Positions 52,108-62,660 of a stretch of 64,000 bases of DNA are shown piece by piece. Made by a program: the position numbers and the translations under genes. The notes beneath the pieces are model-generated. The model searched no databases. It was not told the origin of the DNA and saw only the letters and a program-made list of their open reading frames with translations. This DNA is from Buttiauxella selenatireducens (GTDB lineage: Bacteria; Pseudomonadota; Gammaproteobacteria; Enterobacterales; Enterobacteriaceae), in NCBI RefSeq assembly GCF_031432975.1, contig NZ_CP133838.1:4092001-4156000 (forward strand), in the 5' to 3' direction. Each line of letters starts with the position of its first letter. Position 1 is the first letter of the stretch.

Positions 52108-53079
52108 TTAAGGCAGAATCGACGGCTGATCCGCACCTTCTTTTTCCACTTTCTGCTGCAACATGTGCTCACGCTTCATGCCCAGTTTCAACGCCAATGC
52201 AGACGCCACGTAGATAGAAGAAGCAGTACCGATAGAAACACCGATAAGCATTGTCAACGAGAAACCTTTCAGCAGCGCACCACCGAACAGATACAGCATC
52301 AGGATCACGACCAAAGTCGTACCGGATGTGATCAACGTACGATGCAAAGTCTGCGTCAACGACACGTTGAAGATCTCGTAAGGCGTACCGCGACGAATCT
52401 TGCGGAAGTTCTCACGAATACGATCCGATACCACGATGCTGTCGTTAAGCGAGTAACCGATAACCGACATCAGCGATGCAACGATGGTTAAGTCGATCTC
52501 GATCTGGAACAGTGACAACACGCCCATGGTGATGATCACGTCGTGCGCAAGCGAGATAACCACACCGGCAGCCAGACGCCATTCAAAACGGAACCCGACG
52601 TAAATCAAAATGCTGATCAGCGCGACCAACAGTGCCATTGCGCCATGCTGCGCCAGATCGGCACCCACGCTTGGGCCAACAAACTCAATGCGTTTAACTG
52701 CGGCATCTTGTTGAGTGGCCTGGTTGATTACGCTAACCACTTTGCTGCCCAGCACCTGCCCACCGGTTTCCCCATGAGCGGGTGGCATGCGCACCATAAT
52801 GTCACGGCTGCTACCGAAGTTCTGAACCAGCGGCTCAGCAAAGCCCGCTGCTTTCAACGCTTCGCGCATTTGCTCTAAATCTGCTGGTTTTTCCAGCGAG
52901 ATTTCGATAACCGTACCACCGGTGAAATCCAGACCCCAGTTGAAACCTTTCACGCCGATAATGACAACGGAAAGGATCAGCAGGAGTCCGGAGATGCCGA
53001 ATGCCCAGTAATCCCAGCGCATAAAGTCATGGACTTTACGGCCGTAGTTTAATTGTTCAACAGTATATTCCTGTGCCAC
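52108..53079 (-). CDS. secF: Protein translocase subunit SecF
   Basis: 323 residues from a GTG start (53079), as in E. coli. Six membrane helices with a periplasmic domain; [12 protein letters not shown] and [18 protein letters not shown] are family motifs. With SecD it uses the proton gradient to finish export. 10 bases after secD. Confidence 0.97.
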   Translation of the reverse strand: MAQEYTVEQLNYGRKVHDFMRWDYWAFGISGLLLILSVVIIGVKGFNWGLDFTGGTVIEISLEKPADLEQMREALKAAGFAEPLVQNFGSSRDIMVRMPPAHGETGGQVLGSKVVSVINQATQQDAAVKRIEFVGPSVGADLAQHGAMALLVALISILIYVGFRFEWRLAAGVVISLAHDVIITMGVLSLFQIEIDLTIVASLMSVIGYSLNDSIVVSDRIRENFRKIRRGTPYEIFNVSLTQTLHRTLITSGTTLVVILMLYLFGGALLKGFSLTMLIGVSIGTASSIYVASALALKLGMKREHMLQQKVEKEGADQPSILP

Positions 53080-53089
53080 AACGCACTCC

Positions 53090-54937
53090 TCAGATAGACA
53101 GCTTGTTGATGCGTTTGCCGCCGTACAACAGGTTTACGATGGCACGGGTACCGACGATTGCGGTAAACATGGACGTCGCCACACCAATACCGGTCGTGAT
53201 CGCAAAGCCTTTGATTGCCCCGGTGCCTACGGCATACAGGATGATGACCTTGATAAGCGTCGTAATGTTGGCATCGAAAATAGAGCTAAATGCGCCCTGG
53301 TAACCTTCATGGATTGCCTGCTGCACCGAACGCCCGTTACTAAGCTCTTCCTTAATACGTTCGTTTATCAGTACGTTGGCATCGACGGCTACCGCAAGGG
53401 TTAACACGATCCCCGCAATCCCTGGCATAGTCAGTGTAGCCCCTGGCAGCAAGGACATTATCCCCACGATCATCACCAGGTTAACCAACAATGCGCCAGT
53501 CGCAATCAGGCCAAACTTCTTATAGAAGAACAGCATAAACAGGATTGAAACCAACAGACCTGCCAGACATGCTTCCAGACCTTGCTTGATGTTTTCCATA
53601 CCCAGGGTTGGACCGATGGTACGTTCTTCAACAATCTGGATTGGAGCGATCAAGGCACCTGCACGAAGCAGCAGAGAAAGCTGACGTGCTTCAGTCGGGT
53701 TGCTGATACCGGTAATTCGGAAACTGTTACCCAAGCGTGACTGAATGTTTGCCACGTTGATAACTTCTTCTTCTTTCATCAGTACCGCACGACCGGTAGC
53801 GTCTTTCTTACCGCTGTCTTTGTACTCCACAAACAGGGTCGCCATCGGCTTACCGATGTTGTCCTTGGTGAAGTTAGACATGATGTTACCGCCTGCGCTG
53901 TCGAGTGAAATGTTCACTTGCGCCTGGTTGTATTCATCGGTACTGGAAGTGGAGTCAGTGATATGGTCACCGGTCAGAATCACACGCTTGTACAGGACAA
54001 CCGGTTGACCTTCACGGGTCTGTTTCACTTCGGAGTCACCTGGCACACGGCCAGACGTTGCCGCAGACTGATCAACGTTAGTGTTAACCAGACGGAACTC
54101 AAGTGTTGCTGTCGCGCCGAGAATCTCTTTCGCACGCGCAGTATCCTGAATACCTGGCAATTCAACCACGATACGGTCAGCACCCTGACGTTGTACCAGA
54201 GGTTCAGCCACACCCAGTTGGTTGACACGGTTACGCAGGATATTAATGTTCTGCTGAACAGCATATTCACGCGCTTCGCTCAGACGAGCGTCCGTCATTA
54301 CAGCACGCAATGCGTTGCTGCCCTGAGCGGAAATCACCAGATCACGATGGCGTGGAGATAAATAAGATAGAGCGTCATCACGCGTTTTACTGTCACGGAA
54401 GATAACGTCAGCACCATAGTTATCGGCTTTACGCACGTTGGTGTAAACGATGCTCTTTTCACGCAAGTCAGTGCGCAGGTTATCTATGGTTTGTTCCTGC
54501 AACTTGCTCAGAGCGGTATCCATGTCAACTTCCATCAGGAAGTGCACGCCACCACGCAGATCAAGACCGAGTTTCATCGGTTCTGCGGAGATAGCTCTTA
54601 ACCAAAGAGGTGTAGCAGGAGCAAGGTTAAGTGCTACGACATATTTGTCACCAAGGACGCCCATCAGCGCTTCACGGGCGCGCAGTTGCGTATCTGAGCC
54701 ATCAAAGCGGGCAAGAATTGCACCCTCTTCCAGGGCCACAGATTTTGCGGTGATTTTTTCTGCGTTTAAGGTGTTCTGGACCTGGATCAGCGTTTGCTCA
54801 CTGGCGGCGACGCCGCGCGCGCCAGTGATCTGAACTGCCGGATCCTCACCATATAGGTTGGGAAGTGCGTATAGCAGACCGACGATAAACACGACGATCA
54901 GCATGATGTACTTCCACAAAGGATAGCGGTTTAGCAC
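53090..54937 (-). CDS. secD: Protein translocase subunit SecD
   Basis: 615 residues from a GTG start. One N-terminal helix, the large periplasmic P1 domain ([15 protein letters not shown]), then five helices with [15 protein letters not shown]. Part of queA-tgt-yajC-secD-secF. Confidence 0.97.
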   Translation of the reverse strand: MLNRYPLWKYIMLIVVFIVGLLYALPNLYGEDPAVQITGARGVAASEQTLIQVQNTLNAEKITAKSVALEEGAILARFDGSDTQLRAREALMGVLGDKYVVALNLAPATPLWLRAISAEPMKLGLDLRGGVHFLMEVDMDTALSKLQEQTIDNLRTDLREKSIVYTNVRKADNYGADVIFRDSKTRDDALSYLSPRHRDLVISAQGSNALRAVMTDARLSEAREYAVQQNINILRNRVNQLGVAEPLVQRQGADRIVVELPGIQDTARAKEILGATATLEFRLVNTNVDQSAATSGRVPGDSEVKQTREGQPVVLYKRVILTGDHITDSTSSTDEYNQAQVNISLDSAGGNIMSNFTKDNIGKPMATLFVEYKDSGKKDATGRAVLMKEEEVINVANIQSRLGNSFRITGISNPTEARQLSLLLRAGALIAPIQIVEERTIGPTLGMENIKQGLEACLAGLLVSILFMLFFYKKFGLIATGALLVNLVMIVGIMSLLPGATLTMPGIAGIVLTLAVAVDANVLINERIKEELSNGRSVQQAIHEGYQGAFSSIFDANITTLIKVIILYAVGTGAIKGFAITTGIGVATSMFTAIVGTRAIVNLLYGGKRINKLSI

Positions 54938-54964
54938 GGTAGTTCCCTTAGGGAAAAACGAATA

Positions 54965-55297
54965 TTACAGCGCCTTCATAGTGCCTTTCGGCAGAACGGC
55001 AGCTACGAAATCACGCTTGATAACCACTTCAGTGGTATCGTTTAACGCGATTGAGATATAGCCAGTTTCAGCTACTTTCACTACGCGACCAACCAGACCA
55101 CCCGTCGTCAGCACTTCATCCCCTTTAGAGATAGAGTCCATCAGCTTTTTATGCTCTTTGGTGCGTTTTTGCTGTGGGCGCAGGATCATGAAATAGAAGA
55201 TCAGACCAAATACCACCAGCATAAGAATCAAAGAATACGGGCTACCTTGCGCCGGAGCACCTGTTGCAGCTACCGCATCAGAAATGATAAAGCTCAT
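54965..55297 (-). CDS. yajC: Sec translocon accessory subunit YajC
   Basis: 110 residues, one membrane helix (LILMLVVFGLIFYFMILRPQQKRTKEHKKLMDSI, membrane part first) and a small cytoplasmic domain. Associates with SecDF-YidC. Between tgt and secD. Confidence 0.96.
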   Translation of the reverse strand: MSFIISDAVAATGAPAQGSPYSLILMLVVFGLIFYFMILRPQQKRTKEHKKLMDSISKGDEVLTTGGLVGRVVKVAETGYISIALNDTTEVVIKRDFVAAVLPKGTMKAL

Positions 55298-55318
55298 TAA
55301 AAATCCCTCATTATTAAA

Positions 55319-56479
<1,161 letters not shown>

Positions 56480-56527
56480 TTAAGACAAAAACGTCGACGG
56501 TTTGACCGGCGACGTCGAATTCAGTGT

Positions 56528-57598
56528 TTAGGCGCCTGGGCGCTCATTTATCGCCTGCGGATTGTACGTGATGTACATGGCATCCCCGTAACTAAAAAAT
56601 CGATATTCGGAGTTAACAGCTTCTTTATAAGCATTCATGGTGTTTTTATAACCAGCGAACGCAGAAACCAGCATGATCAGAGTCGATTCCGGCAGGTGGA
56701 AGTTGGTCACCAGCGCATCTATCACTTTGTATTGATAACCTGGATAGATAAAGATTTGCGTATCACCAAAGAACGGTTCAATCAGGTCATTTTGTGCAGC
56801 CTGAGCCGCACTTTCCAGCGAACGAACGGATGTGGTACCTACAGCGATAACGCGATTTCCACGCGCTTTGCAGGCCAGCACCGCGTCAACCACGTCCTGC
56901 GGAACTTCCGCATACTCGGAGTGCATGATGTGGTCTTCAATGCTGTCTACGCGCACTGGCTGGAATGTCCCCGCCCCCACGTGCAGCGTGACAAACGCCT
57001 GTTCAATCCCTTTCTTGCGCAGCGCTTCAAGCAACGGTTCATCAAAGTGCAGACCCGCAGTTGGGGCGGCAACAGCGCCGGGCTTCTGGCTATAAACGGT
57101 TTGATACAGCTCGCGGTCTGATTCTTCGTCAGGCCGGTCGATGTACGGCGGCAGCGGCATATGGCCGATGCTGTTGAGAATATCGAGTACGTTACGCTCG
57201 TCTTCAAACTGCACTTCAAACAACGCATCGTGGCGCGCAACCATCGTGGCATGTACGCTTTCATCATCGCCCAACAGCAATTCTGCACCCGGTTTCGGTG
57301 CTTTAGAGGCGCGAATATGCGCGAGAATGCGTTTGTCATCGAGCATACGCTCAACCAGGACTTCAATCTTACCGCCGCTGGCTTTACGGCCAAACAGGCG
57401 AGCCGGGATGACGCGGGTATTGTTAAAGACCAGCAAATCTCCAGGGTTGAGCTTATCGAGCAGATCGGTGAAAGTGCCATGCGTTAAATTACCCGTCGGC
57501 CCTTCCAGTGACAGCAAACGGCACCCACTGCGCTGTGCTTGTGGATAGTGGGCAATCAAGGATTCAGGTAATTCAAAGGAAAAATCAGCAACACGCAT
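56528..57598 (-). CDS. queA: S-adenosylmethionine:tRNA ribosyltransferase-isomerase
   Basis: 356 residues, E. coli length. [20 protein letters not shown] start, [30 protein letters not shown] and the ending INERPGA. Adds the epoxycyclopentane ring from SAM to preQ1-tRNA. First gene of the operon; divergent from acpH. Confidence 0.97.
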   Translation of the reverse strand: MRVADFSFELPESLIAHYPQAQRSGCRLLSLEGPTGNLTHGTFTDLLDKLNPGDLLVFNNTRVIPARLFGRKASGGKIEVLVERMLDDKRILAHIRASKAPKPGAELLLGDDESVHATMVARHDALFEVQFEDERNVLDILNSIGHMPLPPYIDRPDEESDRELYQTVYSQKPGAVAAPTAGLHFDEPLLEALRKKGIEQAFVTLHVGAGTFQPVRVDSIEDHIMHSEYAEVPQDVVDAVLACKARGNRVIAVGTTSVRSLESAAQAAQNDLIEPFFGDTQIFIYPGYQYKVIDALVTNFHLPESTLIMLVSAFAGYKNTMNAYKEAVNSEYRFFSYGDAMYITYNPQAINERPGA

Positions 57599-57716
57599 GG
57601 TAAAGAACTCAAGACTTAAAAAGTGGCGCTACAGTCTAGTGCCGGGGGACACTCCCTGCAAGGAATAAGAACCTCCTCTATAAGCCATACTCAAGCCATT
57701 TACGAATAAGGTTACT

Positions 57717-58298
57717 ATGAATTTTCTCGCCCATTTACATCTCGCAAGCCTTGCTGATAGCTCACTTCTGGGAAATTTGCTCGCCGATTTTGTCCGTGGC
57801 AACCCGAATGAAAGTTATTCGAATGATGTGGTGGCGGGTATCCATATGCACCGTCGTGTGGATGTGTTGACTGATGGTTTGCCGGAAGTCAGCGCCGCTA
57901 AACTTTGGTTTCGCCCTGAAACTCGCCGCGTTGCACCAATCACGCTCGACGTCATGTGGGACCATTTTGTCTCACGTCACTGGCACACTCTGAACCCAAA
58001 CATGTCACTGCCTGAGTTTGTTGCACACGCGCGAGCCAATATCGAACCCTTCTTAATTGATACCCCAGAACGCTTCATCAATCTTAATCAATACCTGTGG
58101 AATGAGCGCTGGCTTGAACGTTATAGCGATATGGCGTTTATTGCTAATGTTCTCAATGGCATGGCGAGCCGTAGACCAAAACTCGATGCTTTGCGAGCTT
58201 CCTGGCAAGATCTTGATACCCATTACGACGCGCTCGAAGAGTTGTTCTGGCAGTTCTACCCACGCATGATGGTGTTGGCAGAACAAAAAAGTTTGTAA
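57717..58298 (+). CDS. acpH: Acyl carrier protein phosphodiesterase
   Basis: 193 residues, E. coli length. HD-like family start [28 protein letters not shown] with the metal-binding histidines and aspartate, and [12 protein letters not shown]. Removes 4'-phosphopantetheine from holo-ACP. Divergent from queA. Confidence 0.95.
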   Translation: MNFLAHLHLASLADSSLLGNLLADFVRGNPNESYSNDVVAGIHMHRRVDVLTDGLPEVSAAKLWFRPETRRVAPITLDVMWDHFVSRHWHTLNPNMSLPEFVAHARANIEPFLIDTPERFINLNQYLWNERWLERYSDMAFIANVLNGMASRRPKLDALRASWQDLDTHYDALEELFWQFYPRMMVLAEQKSL

Positions 58299-58326
58299 CC
58301 GATCCCACACTGGTTATTAACTTCTT

Positions 58327-58352
58327 GCCCTTTTGTAAAAAAGGGCTATTTT
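58327..58352 (+). terminator. Terminator of acpH
   Basis: GCCCTTTT/AAAAGGGC with GTAA loop, followed by TATTTT. Confidence 0.8.
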
Positions 58353-58383
58353 GGATCTCCGCTGTACAAATATCGATTTTTTG

Positions 58384-58398
58384 ATAGGTGATTCCTAT
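58384..58398 (+). promoter_or_regulatory. OxyR site candidate upstream of the peroxiredoxin gene
   Basis: ATAGGTGATTCCTAT matches ATAG-N-T-NNN-A-N-CTAT at 9 of 10 fixed positions. The next 22-bp-spaced unit (58406-58420) is weak. It ends 22 bases before the -35 element. Confidence 0.6.
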
Positions 58399-58420
58399 CT
58401 GATTAATCGGCACAGTATGC

Positions 58421-58450
58421 TTGAGTTAGTGGGATTGCAGCCCCTATACT
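58421..58450 (+). promoter_or_regulatory. Promoter of the peroxiredoxin gene
   Basis: TTGAGT (58421-58426), 18 bases, TATACT (58445-58450), about 50 bases before the start codon. Confidence 0.65.
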
Positions 58451-58499
58451 CCCCCCCGTTGCGTTAACACTCACTTTAACAAAATTAACAGGAGTACAT

Positions 58500-59102
58500 A
58501 TGGTCCTGGTTACTCGTCCAGCCCCTGACTTTACTGCTGCAGCCGTACTCGGCAGTGGCGAAATCGTTGAAAACTTCAACTTCAAAGCACACACCAATGG
58601 TAAAACCACCGTTGTGTTCTTCTGGCCAATGGACTTCACTTTCGTCTGCCCGTCTGAACTGATTGCGTTCGACAAGCGTTACGAAGAATTCCAGAAACGT
58701 GGCGTAGAAGTCGTTGGTGTATCTTTTGACTCTGAATTCGTTCACAACGCATGGCGTAAAACCCCTGTAGATAAAGGCGGCATCGGTGAAGTGAAATACG
58801 CGATGGTTGCTGACATTAAGCGTGAAATTCAAAAAGCTTATGGCATCGAACATCCAGACGCAGGCGTTGCTCTGCGTGGTTCTTTCCTGATCGACAAAGC
58901 CGGTATCGTGCGTCACCAGGTTGTTAACGACCTGCCGCTGGGCCGTAACGTCGATGAAATGCTGCGTATGGTTGATGCGCTGCAATTCCACGAAGAGCAC
59001 GGCGAAGTGTGCCCAGCTCAGTGGGAAAAAGGGAAAGAAGGCATGAACGCGTCTCCAGACGGCGTTGCTAAGTACCTGAGCGAAAACGTTTCTAGCCTGT
59101 AA
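58500..59102 (+). CDS. tsaA: Typical 2-Cys peroxiredoxin (TsaA/AhpC family)
   Basis: 200 residues. Peroxidatic cysteine C50 in FTFVCPSEL, resolving cysteine C171 in EVCPAQW. GGIGE is present, but no C-terminal YF, so it should resist over-oxidation less than it would be if fully sensitive eukaryotic type; reduction by thioredoxin is likely because no ahpF is adjacent. Reduces hydrogen and alkyl peroxides. Salmonella has tsaA at the same place beside acpH; E. coli K-12 does not. RBS AGGAG. An OxyR-type site lies upstream. Confidence 0.92.
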   Translation: MVLVTRPAPDFTAAAVLGSGEIVENFNFKAHTNGKTTVVFFWPMDFTFVCPSELIAFDKRYEEFQKRGVEVVGVSFDSEFVHNAWRKTPVDKGGIGEVKYAMVADIKREIQKAYGIEHPDAGVALRGSFLIDKAGIVRHQVVNDLPLGRNVDEMLRMVDALQFHEEHGEVCPAQWEKGKEGMNASPDGVAKYLSENVSSL

Positions 59103-59122
59103 TTGCTAAACGTTTTTGAAAA

Positions 59123-59146
59123 AAAGGCCGCGCAAGCGGCCTTTTC
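59123..59146 (+). terminator. Terminator of the peroxiredoxin gene
   Basis: AAAGGCCGC-GCAA-GCGGCCTTT followed by T residues; the A tract on the left would also let it act on the minus strand for the crotonase gene. Confidence 0.85.
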
Positions 59147-59182
59147 TGTTTTTGTCATCAGGCTAAAATGCAAAGCCATCGA

Positions 59183-60064
59183 TTACTCTGCGTTTACGAT
59201 ATTTCTACGCAGTGAGTTTATTACGTGCCTGTTCTGAAGCAATACCAGACGTTCCATGTAGTTGATATCTTTAGGCAACAAACTAAATGCGCTTTCCACC
59301 CAATCTTCTGTAATATCCATTAATTCGGCCCGAGTTAATGTTAACACCCGCTGACGTGCACGTAGCATGGCCCTGATACCATTTAGTTTTGGCCTCATGG
59401 TATCAATAAATGTGCGAGTTGAAATTAATCCGAGCCCTGGTTCGAATACATGGTCAACTAACCCCTGATTCTTATGCCATGTAGCATCATGAGATTCTCC
59501 CTTAGCAATCAATTCCTCTGCAAGTCTCATTCCTGCTCGTCGTGCGACCAAAGAATATCCTCCCATACCCGGAAATAAATTAAATGAAATTTCAGGGAAC
59601 CCTAATTTGGCATCACGTTGTGCGAGGATGAAATGATGGGATAAGGCCGCCTCAAAACCCCCTCCAAGAGCGGTTCCTTCGACCAGAGCTATACTCACCG
59701 CGCCAGTATCAAAACCACTAGCCGCAGCGTGAACGCAGTCTACACAGGACCTGGCGTAGGCCCGAAGTATTTCCCTGCGTCCATTTTTAATGCATTCGAC
59801 AAAGAAATTAAGATCTCCTCCGGCATTATACATATCCTTAACCAACGAACCGGTTACCCAAAATTCTGTTTGGAAATTATTTTTTTTGACGAGATGACTG
59901 AGTTCAAGTATTTCCTCCATTAATTGATGATTAAATGAAGGCCGAGGATGTGCATTCAGCATCATCCAAACTATTTTCCTCTCTTCTTCATAATACCCAG
60001 CAAGCTGTGTGTATTTATTATCGTCTGTGAATTTTAATGTGTTCTGAAATTTAATAACTGTCAT
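59183..60064 (-). CDS. rpfF: RpfF-like DSF synthase (crotonase family)
   Basis: 293 residues from the ATG at 60064, after AAGGAAAG. Crotonase fold with SIALVEGTALGGGFEAALSHH and GFPEISFNLFPGMGGYSLVARR. These are hallmarks of RpfF, the synthase of cis-2-unsaturated fatty-acid signals (DSF), rather than of ordinary enoyl-CoA hydratases. The two catalytic glutamates known in Xanthomonas RpfF correspond to E138 and E158 (20 apart, same spacing). AGGDLNFF before them also fits. No receptor gene (rpfR or rpfC/G) is in the window. The gene is AT-rich against its core neighbours, suggesting acquisition. A different crotonase activity cannot be excluded. Confidence 0.8.
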   Translation of the reverse strand: MTVIKFQNTLKFTDDNKYTQLAGYYEEERKIVWMMLNAHPRPSFNHQLMEEILELSHLVKKNNFQTEFWVTGSLVKDMYNAGGDLNFFVECIKNGRREILRAYARSCVDCVHAAASGFDTGAVSIALVEGTALGGGFEAALSHHFILAQRDAKLGFPEISFNLFPGMGGYSLVARRAGMRLAEELIAKGESHDATWHKNQGLVDHVFEPGLGLISTRTFIDTMRPKLNGIRAMLRARQRVLTLTRAELMDITEDWVESAFSLLPKDINYMERLVLLQNRHVINSLRRNIVNAE

Positions 60065-60210
60065 ATTTTCTTTCCTTTTTATGGTTACGCGAATTATTCG
60101 CAAGGAAAGATTACTGCACAGGGAAGAAGTTTATATATCCAGAACACTGTATGTTATTTGTATTTAGTGCAATTAAGAATTACACACACTTTATTTAAGC
60201 ATCGAAAAGC

Positions 60211-60780
60211 TCAATAGCCCTGACACAAGTAACTAATGTAATTACCAGGAAGCCTAAATATATCATGAATTTTTCTAATGCCTATTTTTTTGAAAGCATT
60301 ACGCTGATGTGAGTAAGCGGTCTTTGTTGAAATATTTAACCTTGAACTAATATAGTCAATATCTATCCCTTTAAATGTTAACAGCAGAACTCTTTTCTCT
60401 GATATGGTTATTTTGGGTAATTTTATTTTTTTACTTCTCACTGGTTGTATCAGATGAATATTCTGTAGTAAGTCACTTAGATAAAACCTCCTCATAATGG
60501 TGGCAAACCTGAAGATAGAGCTAATATTCCACTCTGCATTATCGGTGGCTATGATGACTGAAGCGTCTGTTTCATTTAATTTCATCAACAATGAGAAATC
60601 CATGTTATGGAAATCATTCGCAATAATAAAAACATCTCTTCTCTGAATGAGATGCAAATGTTTCGATGCATCATACTCCGCAGGATTTAAGTGTATACAC
60701 TGACAATTGACATGTTCTGAAAGTGATTGTTCTATCCCGTAAAATAAATAATTATTCTCAGTTAAAATGTAAATATTCAT
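60211..60780 (-). CDS. LuxR/FixJ-type HTH regulator, orphan
   Basis: 189 residues. The N-terminal 110 residues look like a degenerate receiver (MNIYILTENNYLFYGIEQSLSEHV...DVFIIANDFHNMDFSLLMKL). The LuxR-type HTH covers about 122-172 (ISEKRVLLLTFKGIDIDYISSRLNIS, then KTAYSHQRNAFKKIGI). The layout recalls RcsB-partner or fimbrial regulators of enterobacteria (BglJ, YjjQ, FimZ types). No partner kinase is nearby. It is AT-rich with many AAA and AUA codons. It lies between the adhesin operon and the DSF-synthase-like gene, same strand, so it could control either. Confidence 0.82.
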   Translation of the reverse strand: MNIYILTENNYLFYGIEQSLSEHVNCQCIHLNPAEYDASKHLHLIQRRDVFIIANDFHNMDFSLLMKLNETDASVIIATDNAEWNISSIFRFATIMRRFYLSDLLQNIHLIQPVRSKKIKLPKITISEKRVLLLTFKGIDIDYISSRLNISTKTAYSHQRNAFKKIGIRKIHDIFRLPGNYISYLCQGY

Positions 60781-60826
60781 AATATCCCTATCAACATGTA
60801 TTGTTAACGATGAAAACCGAACTGAA

Positions 60827-60863
60827 GCCAGTTAATCACATGCTGTATACGTGATTAACTGGC
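60827..60863. repeat. 13-bp perfect inverted repeat
   Basis: GCCAGTTAATCAC and its exact complement flank an 11-base centre (60840-60850, containing GTATAC). It lies 14 bases past the stop of the unknown secreted protein and 46 bases before the LuxR-type start. No T tract on either strand, so it may be an operator or a Rho-independent-like hairpin of weak type. Confidence 0.65.
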
Positions 60864-60877
60864 ATTCAATTTCAGAT

Positions 60878-61765
60878 TTATTTTATTTTCTTACCCTCTG
60901 TTTTCTTTTCTTGATCGATCACTTTTTTTACACTTTCGGTAACCACTGGCTTAGCTGAGGCGATAATCGTAACCGGTGAGAAGTATTCTTTACCGAGAAT
61001 TTTTCCATTACCTAACCAGACCACACCGCGAGAAATAAGCACCTGTCCTTTTGGCGTTATTTGCAATTCCCTTCCCTGATTATCTGCTGCGCTCAGCGTT
61101 GATTTTGTGATCGTGCCCGGTGAGTATTTTGCGGTATCTGAGGTATACAGAACTTTCATCAGTCGCAGGTACTCTGGAGCGTAGTTATAGACAGTTCTTG
61201 CTATGCTTCTCTGGTAATCATCCCAGGTCAGATTACCGCTCGTCGGTAGGTTACTTGCGATGACAGCAAATAATTGCGCATTTGCTTGAGCCATGGACAT
61301 TTTAATACGCATTTCGCTGGCAAACTTAGCTGAGTTAAGCTTAGTGTCTACATTTCCTTTTTTATCTTTAGTTTTATCATAAAGTGATGCGTTATCGGTT
61401 AGTTGAGAAAGCGTTGTAGCAACATACGTTGCACATGTATACGCTTGTGCCGCTCTGTCCCCATTCACCATCAATGAGGATAATGCCCCCTGAGCCGGAA
61501 TAGTGTTAGGATCAATATTATTTTTCGCCAATACATCCTGGACATCCTGTTGAGATTTATCACCACGCGCTAAATCACAGATTTGCTGCATAACAAAATC
61601 ATTACGATTGCCGTTGGCCGCATTCATATTATTCAGTGCGTCAACAATAAGATTATATGAAGGAACGTTAATTGATTTAACATTCAGATCTGACGCAGCA
61701 GAAAATGCGTGGCAACTGGTCAGGAATAAAAGACCGCCGACAGCGGTCTTGATTAAGTTTTTCAC
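60878..61765 (-). CDS. Secreted protein of unknown family in the adhesin operon
   Basis: 295 residues; I do not recognise the family. A signal peptide covers about 1-23 (MKNLIKTAVGGLLFLTSCHAFSA). The LTSC inside it could instead be read as a lipobox, giving a lipoprotein with C18. The mature part is mainly helical at first (about 30-215, Asn- and Ala-rich). A short beta segment follows (GRELQITPKGQVLISRGVVWLGNGKILGKEYFSPVTI). It ends in a Lys-rich tail. C63 and C111 are the only mature cysteines apart from C18 and could form a disulfide. It starts 9 bases after the TpgA-like gene, so it is the third gene of the adhesin operon and probably acts in the envelope with the adhesin. Confidence 0.85.
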   Translation of the reverse strand: MKNLIKTAVGGLLFLTSCHAFSAASDLNVKSINVPSYNLIVDALNNMNAANGNRNDFVMQQICDLARGDKSQQDVQDVLAKNNIDPNTIPAQGALSSLMVNGDRAAQAYTCATYVATTLSQLTDNASLYDKTKDKKGNVDTKLNSAKFASEMRIKMSMAQANAQLFAVIASNLPTSGNLTWDDYQRSIARTVYNYAPEYLRLMKVLYTSDTAKYSPGTITKSTLSAADNQGRELQITPKGQVLISRGVVWLGNGKILGKEYFSPVTIIASAKPVVTESVKKVIDQEKKTEGKKIK

Positions 61766-61774
61766 GAAATTACC

Positions 61775-62569
61775 TTATTTAATATCTACAACATCAACAG
61801 TCATGCGGCGATTTGGTGCAAGGCATTCAATGACAGCCGGAGATTTTGCACCCGGACAAACAACGCGAGGAGCAGAATCACCCAGACCACGTGTTTCAAT
61901 AATGGACGCTGGAATACCATGTTCAGTCAGCATTTGTTTTACAGACTCAGCACGGGCTAAAGACAGCTGCATATTTTTCACGGAATTACCGATACGGTCG
62001 GTATAACCGGAAACTACAACATGCTTACCGTTTAAATCTTCAGCCTTGAGATCTGCCGCCAGGTAATTCACCTGAGAAACACCTGAAGCGCTGATAACAG
62101 AACTGTTAAACGCAAACAGACCTTCTGCATTCAATTCCTTATGCATTGATTTTGCTTTAGCCGGAGCCTTTAATTTGGATAAGCAATCATCCGGTGCAAA
62201 GAAGAAGCTCTGCGCTTTCATATCTGAATCAAAGAGTACTTTATACTGGCATGTCAGCACGGAATTATCAGGCTGTGTGAAGTGGAAGATATAATCCCAC
62301 TCTTTTACACGGAATACACCTTCATCAAAATGTGGTGTGCCAATTAATTCATACACTTCAGCTTTAGTCATGCCTGGACGCATTTGTTTTAAGTTGTCCA
62401 GATTAACGAAACTGCCTTCATCGCGTACTGCGTGAGACGCTTCTGGGAATACTGGGCTGTCCGTTTTACCCTGTGAATCAACATTACTGACTGAACGAGT
62501 ACAAGCTGATAGTAATAACAGGCCGCCTACAACCATAACAAGGCGAGCAGGTTTTAATTTAATAATCAT
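61775..62569 (-). CDS. TpgA-like lipoprotein with BamE-like and OmpA-like domains
   Basis: 264 residues. Lipoprotein signal with LSAC (C23). A BamE/SmpA-like region (about 57-115, NLKQMRPGMTKAEVYELIGTPHFDEGVFRVKEWDYIFHF). A C-terminal OmpA-like peptidoglycan-binding domain (about 150-264) with VVSGYTDRIGNSVKNMQLSLARAESV and APNRRMTVDV. This domain pair is that of TpgA, encoded with the adhesin Ata in Acinetobacter, which helps the trimeric autotransporter reach or hold its place in the outer membrane. It follows the adhesin gene by 91 bases, across a hairpin. Confidence 0.85.
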   Translation of the reverse strand: MIIKLKPARLVMVVGGLLLLSACTRSVSNVDSQGKTDSPVFPEASHAVRDEGSFVNLDNLKQMRPGMTKAEVYELIGTPHFDEGVFRVKEWDYIFHFTQPDNSVLTCQYKVLFDSDMKAQSFFFAPDDCLSKLKAPAKAKSMHKELNAEGLFAFNSSVISASGVSQVNYLAADLKAEDLNGKHVVVSGYTDRIGNSVKNMQLSLARAESVKQMLTEHGIPASIIETRGLGDSAPRVVCPGAKSPAVIECLAPNRRMTVDVVDIK

Positions 62570-62600
62570 TGTATTTATCTCTTAAAAATTGGGTTAACAG

Positions 62601-62621
62601 GCCTCCGGAATCCCCGGAGGC
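62601..62621 (-). terminator. Hairpin between the adhesin and the TpgA-like gene
   Basis: GCCTCCGG/CCGGAGGC, perfect 8-bp stem with AATCC loop, no T tract. More likely an attenuator or 3'-end stabiliser than a full terminator. Confidence 0.5.
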
Positions 62622-62660
62622 ATATTTAATATTTAAACTAAATCAGGTTTAACTAAGCGG

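Noticed and set aside
59183-60064. Ordinary enoyl-CoA hydratase of beta-oxidation
   Set aside because: The GGGFEAALSHH and FPEISFNLFPGMGGYS context is RpfF-like and there are no beta-oxidation genes nearby, though the activity is not proven.
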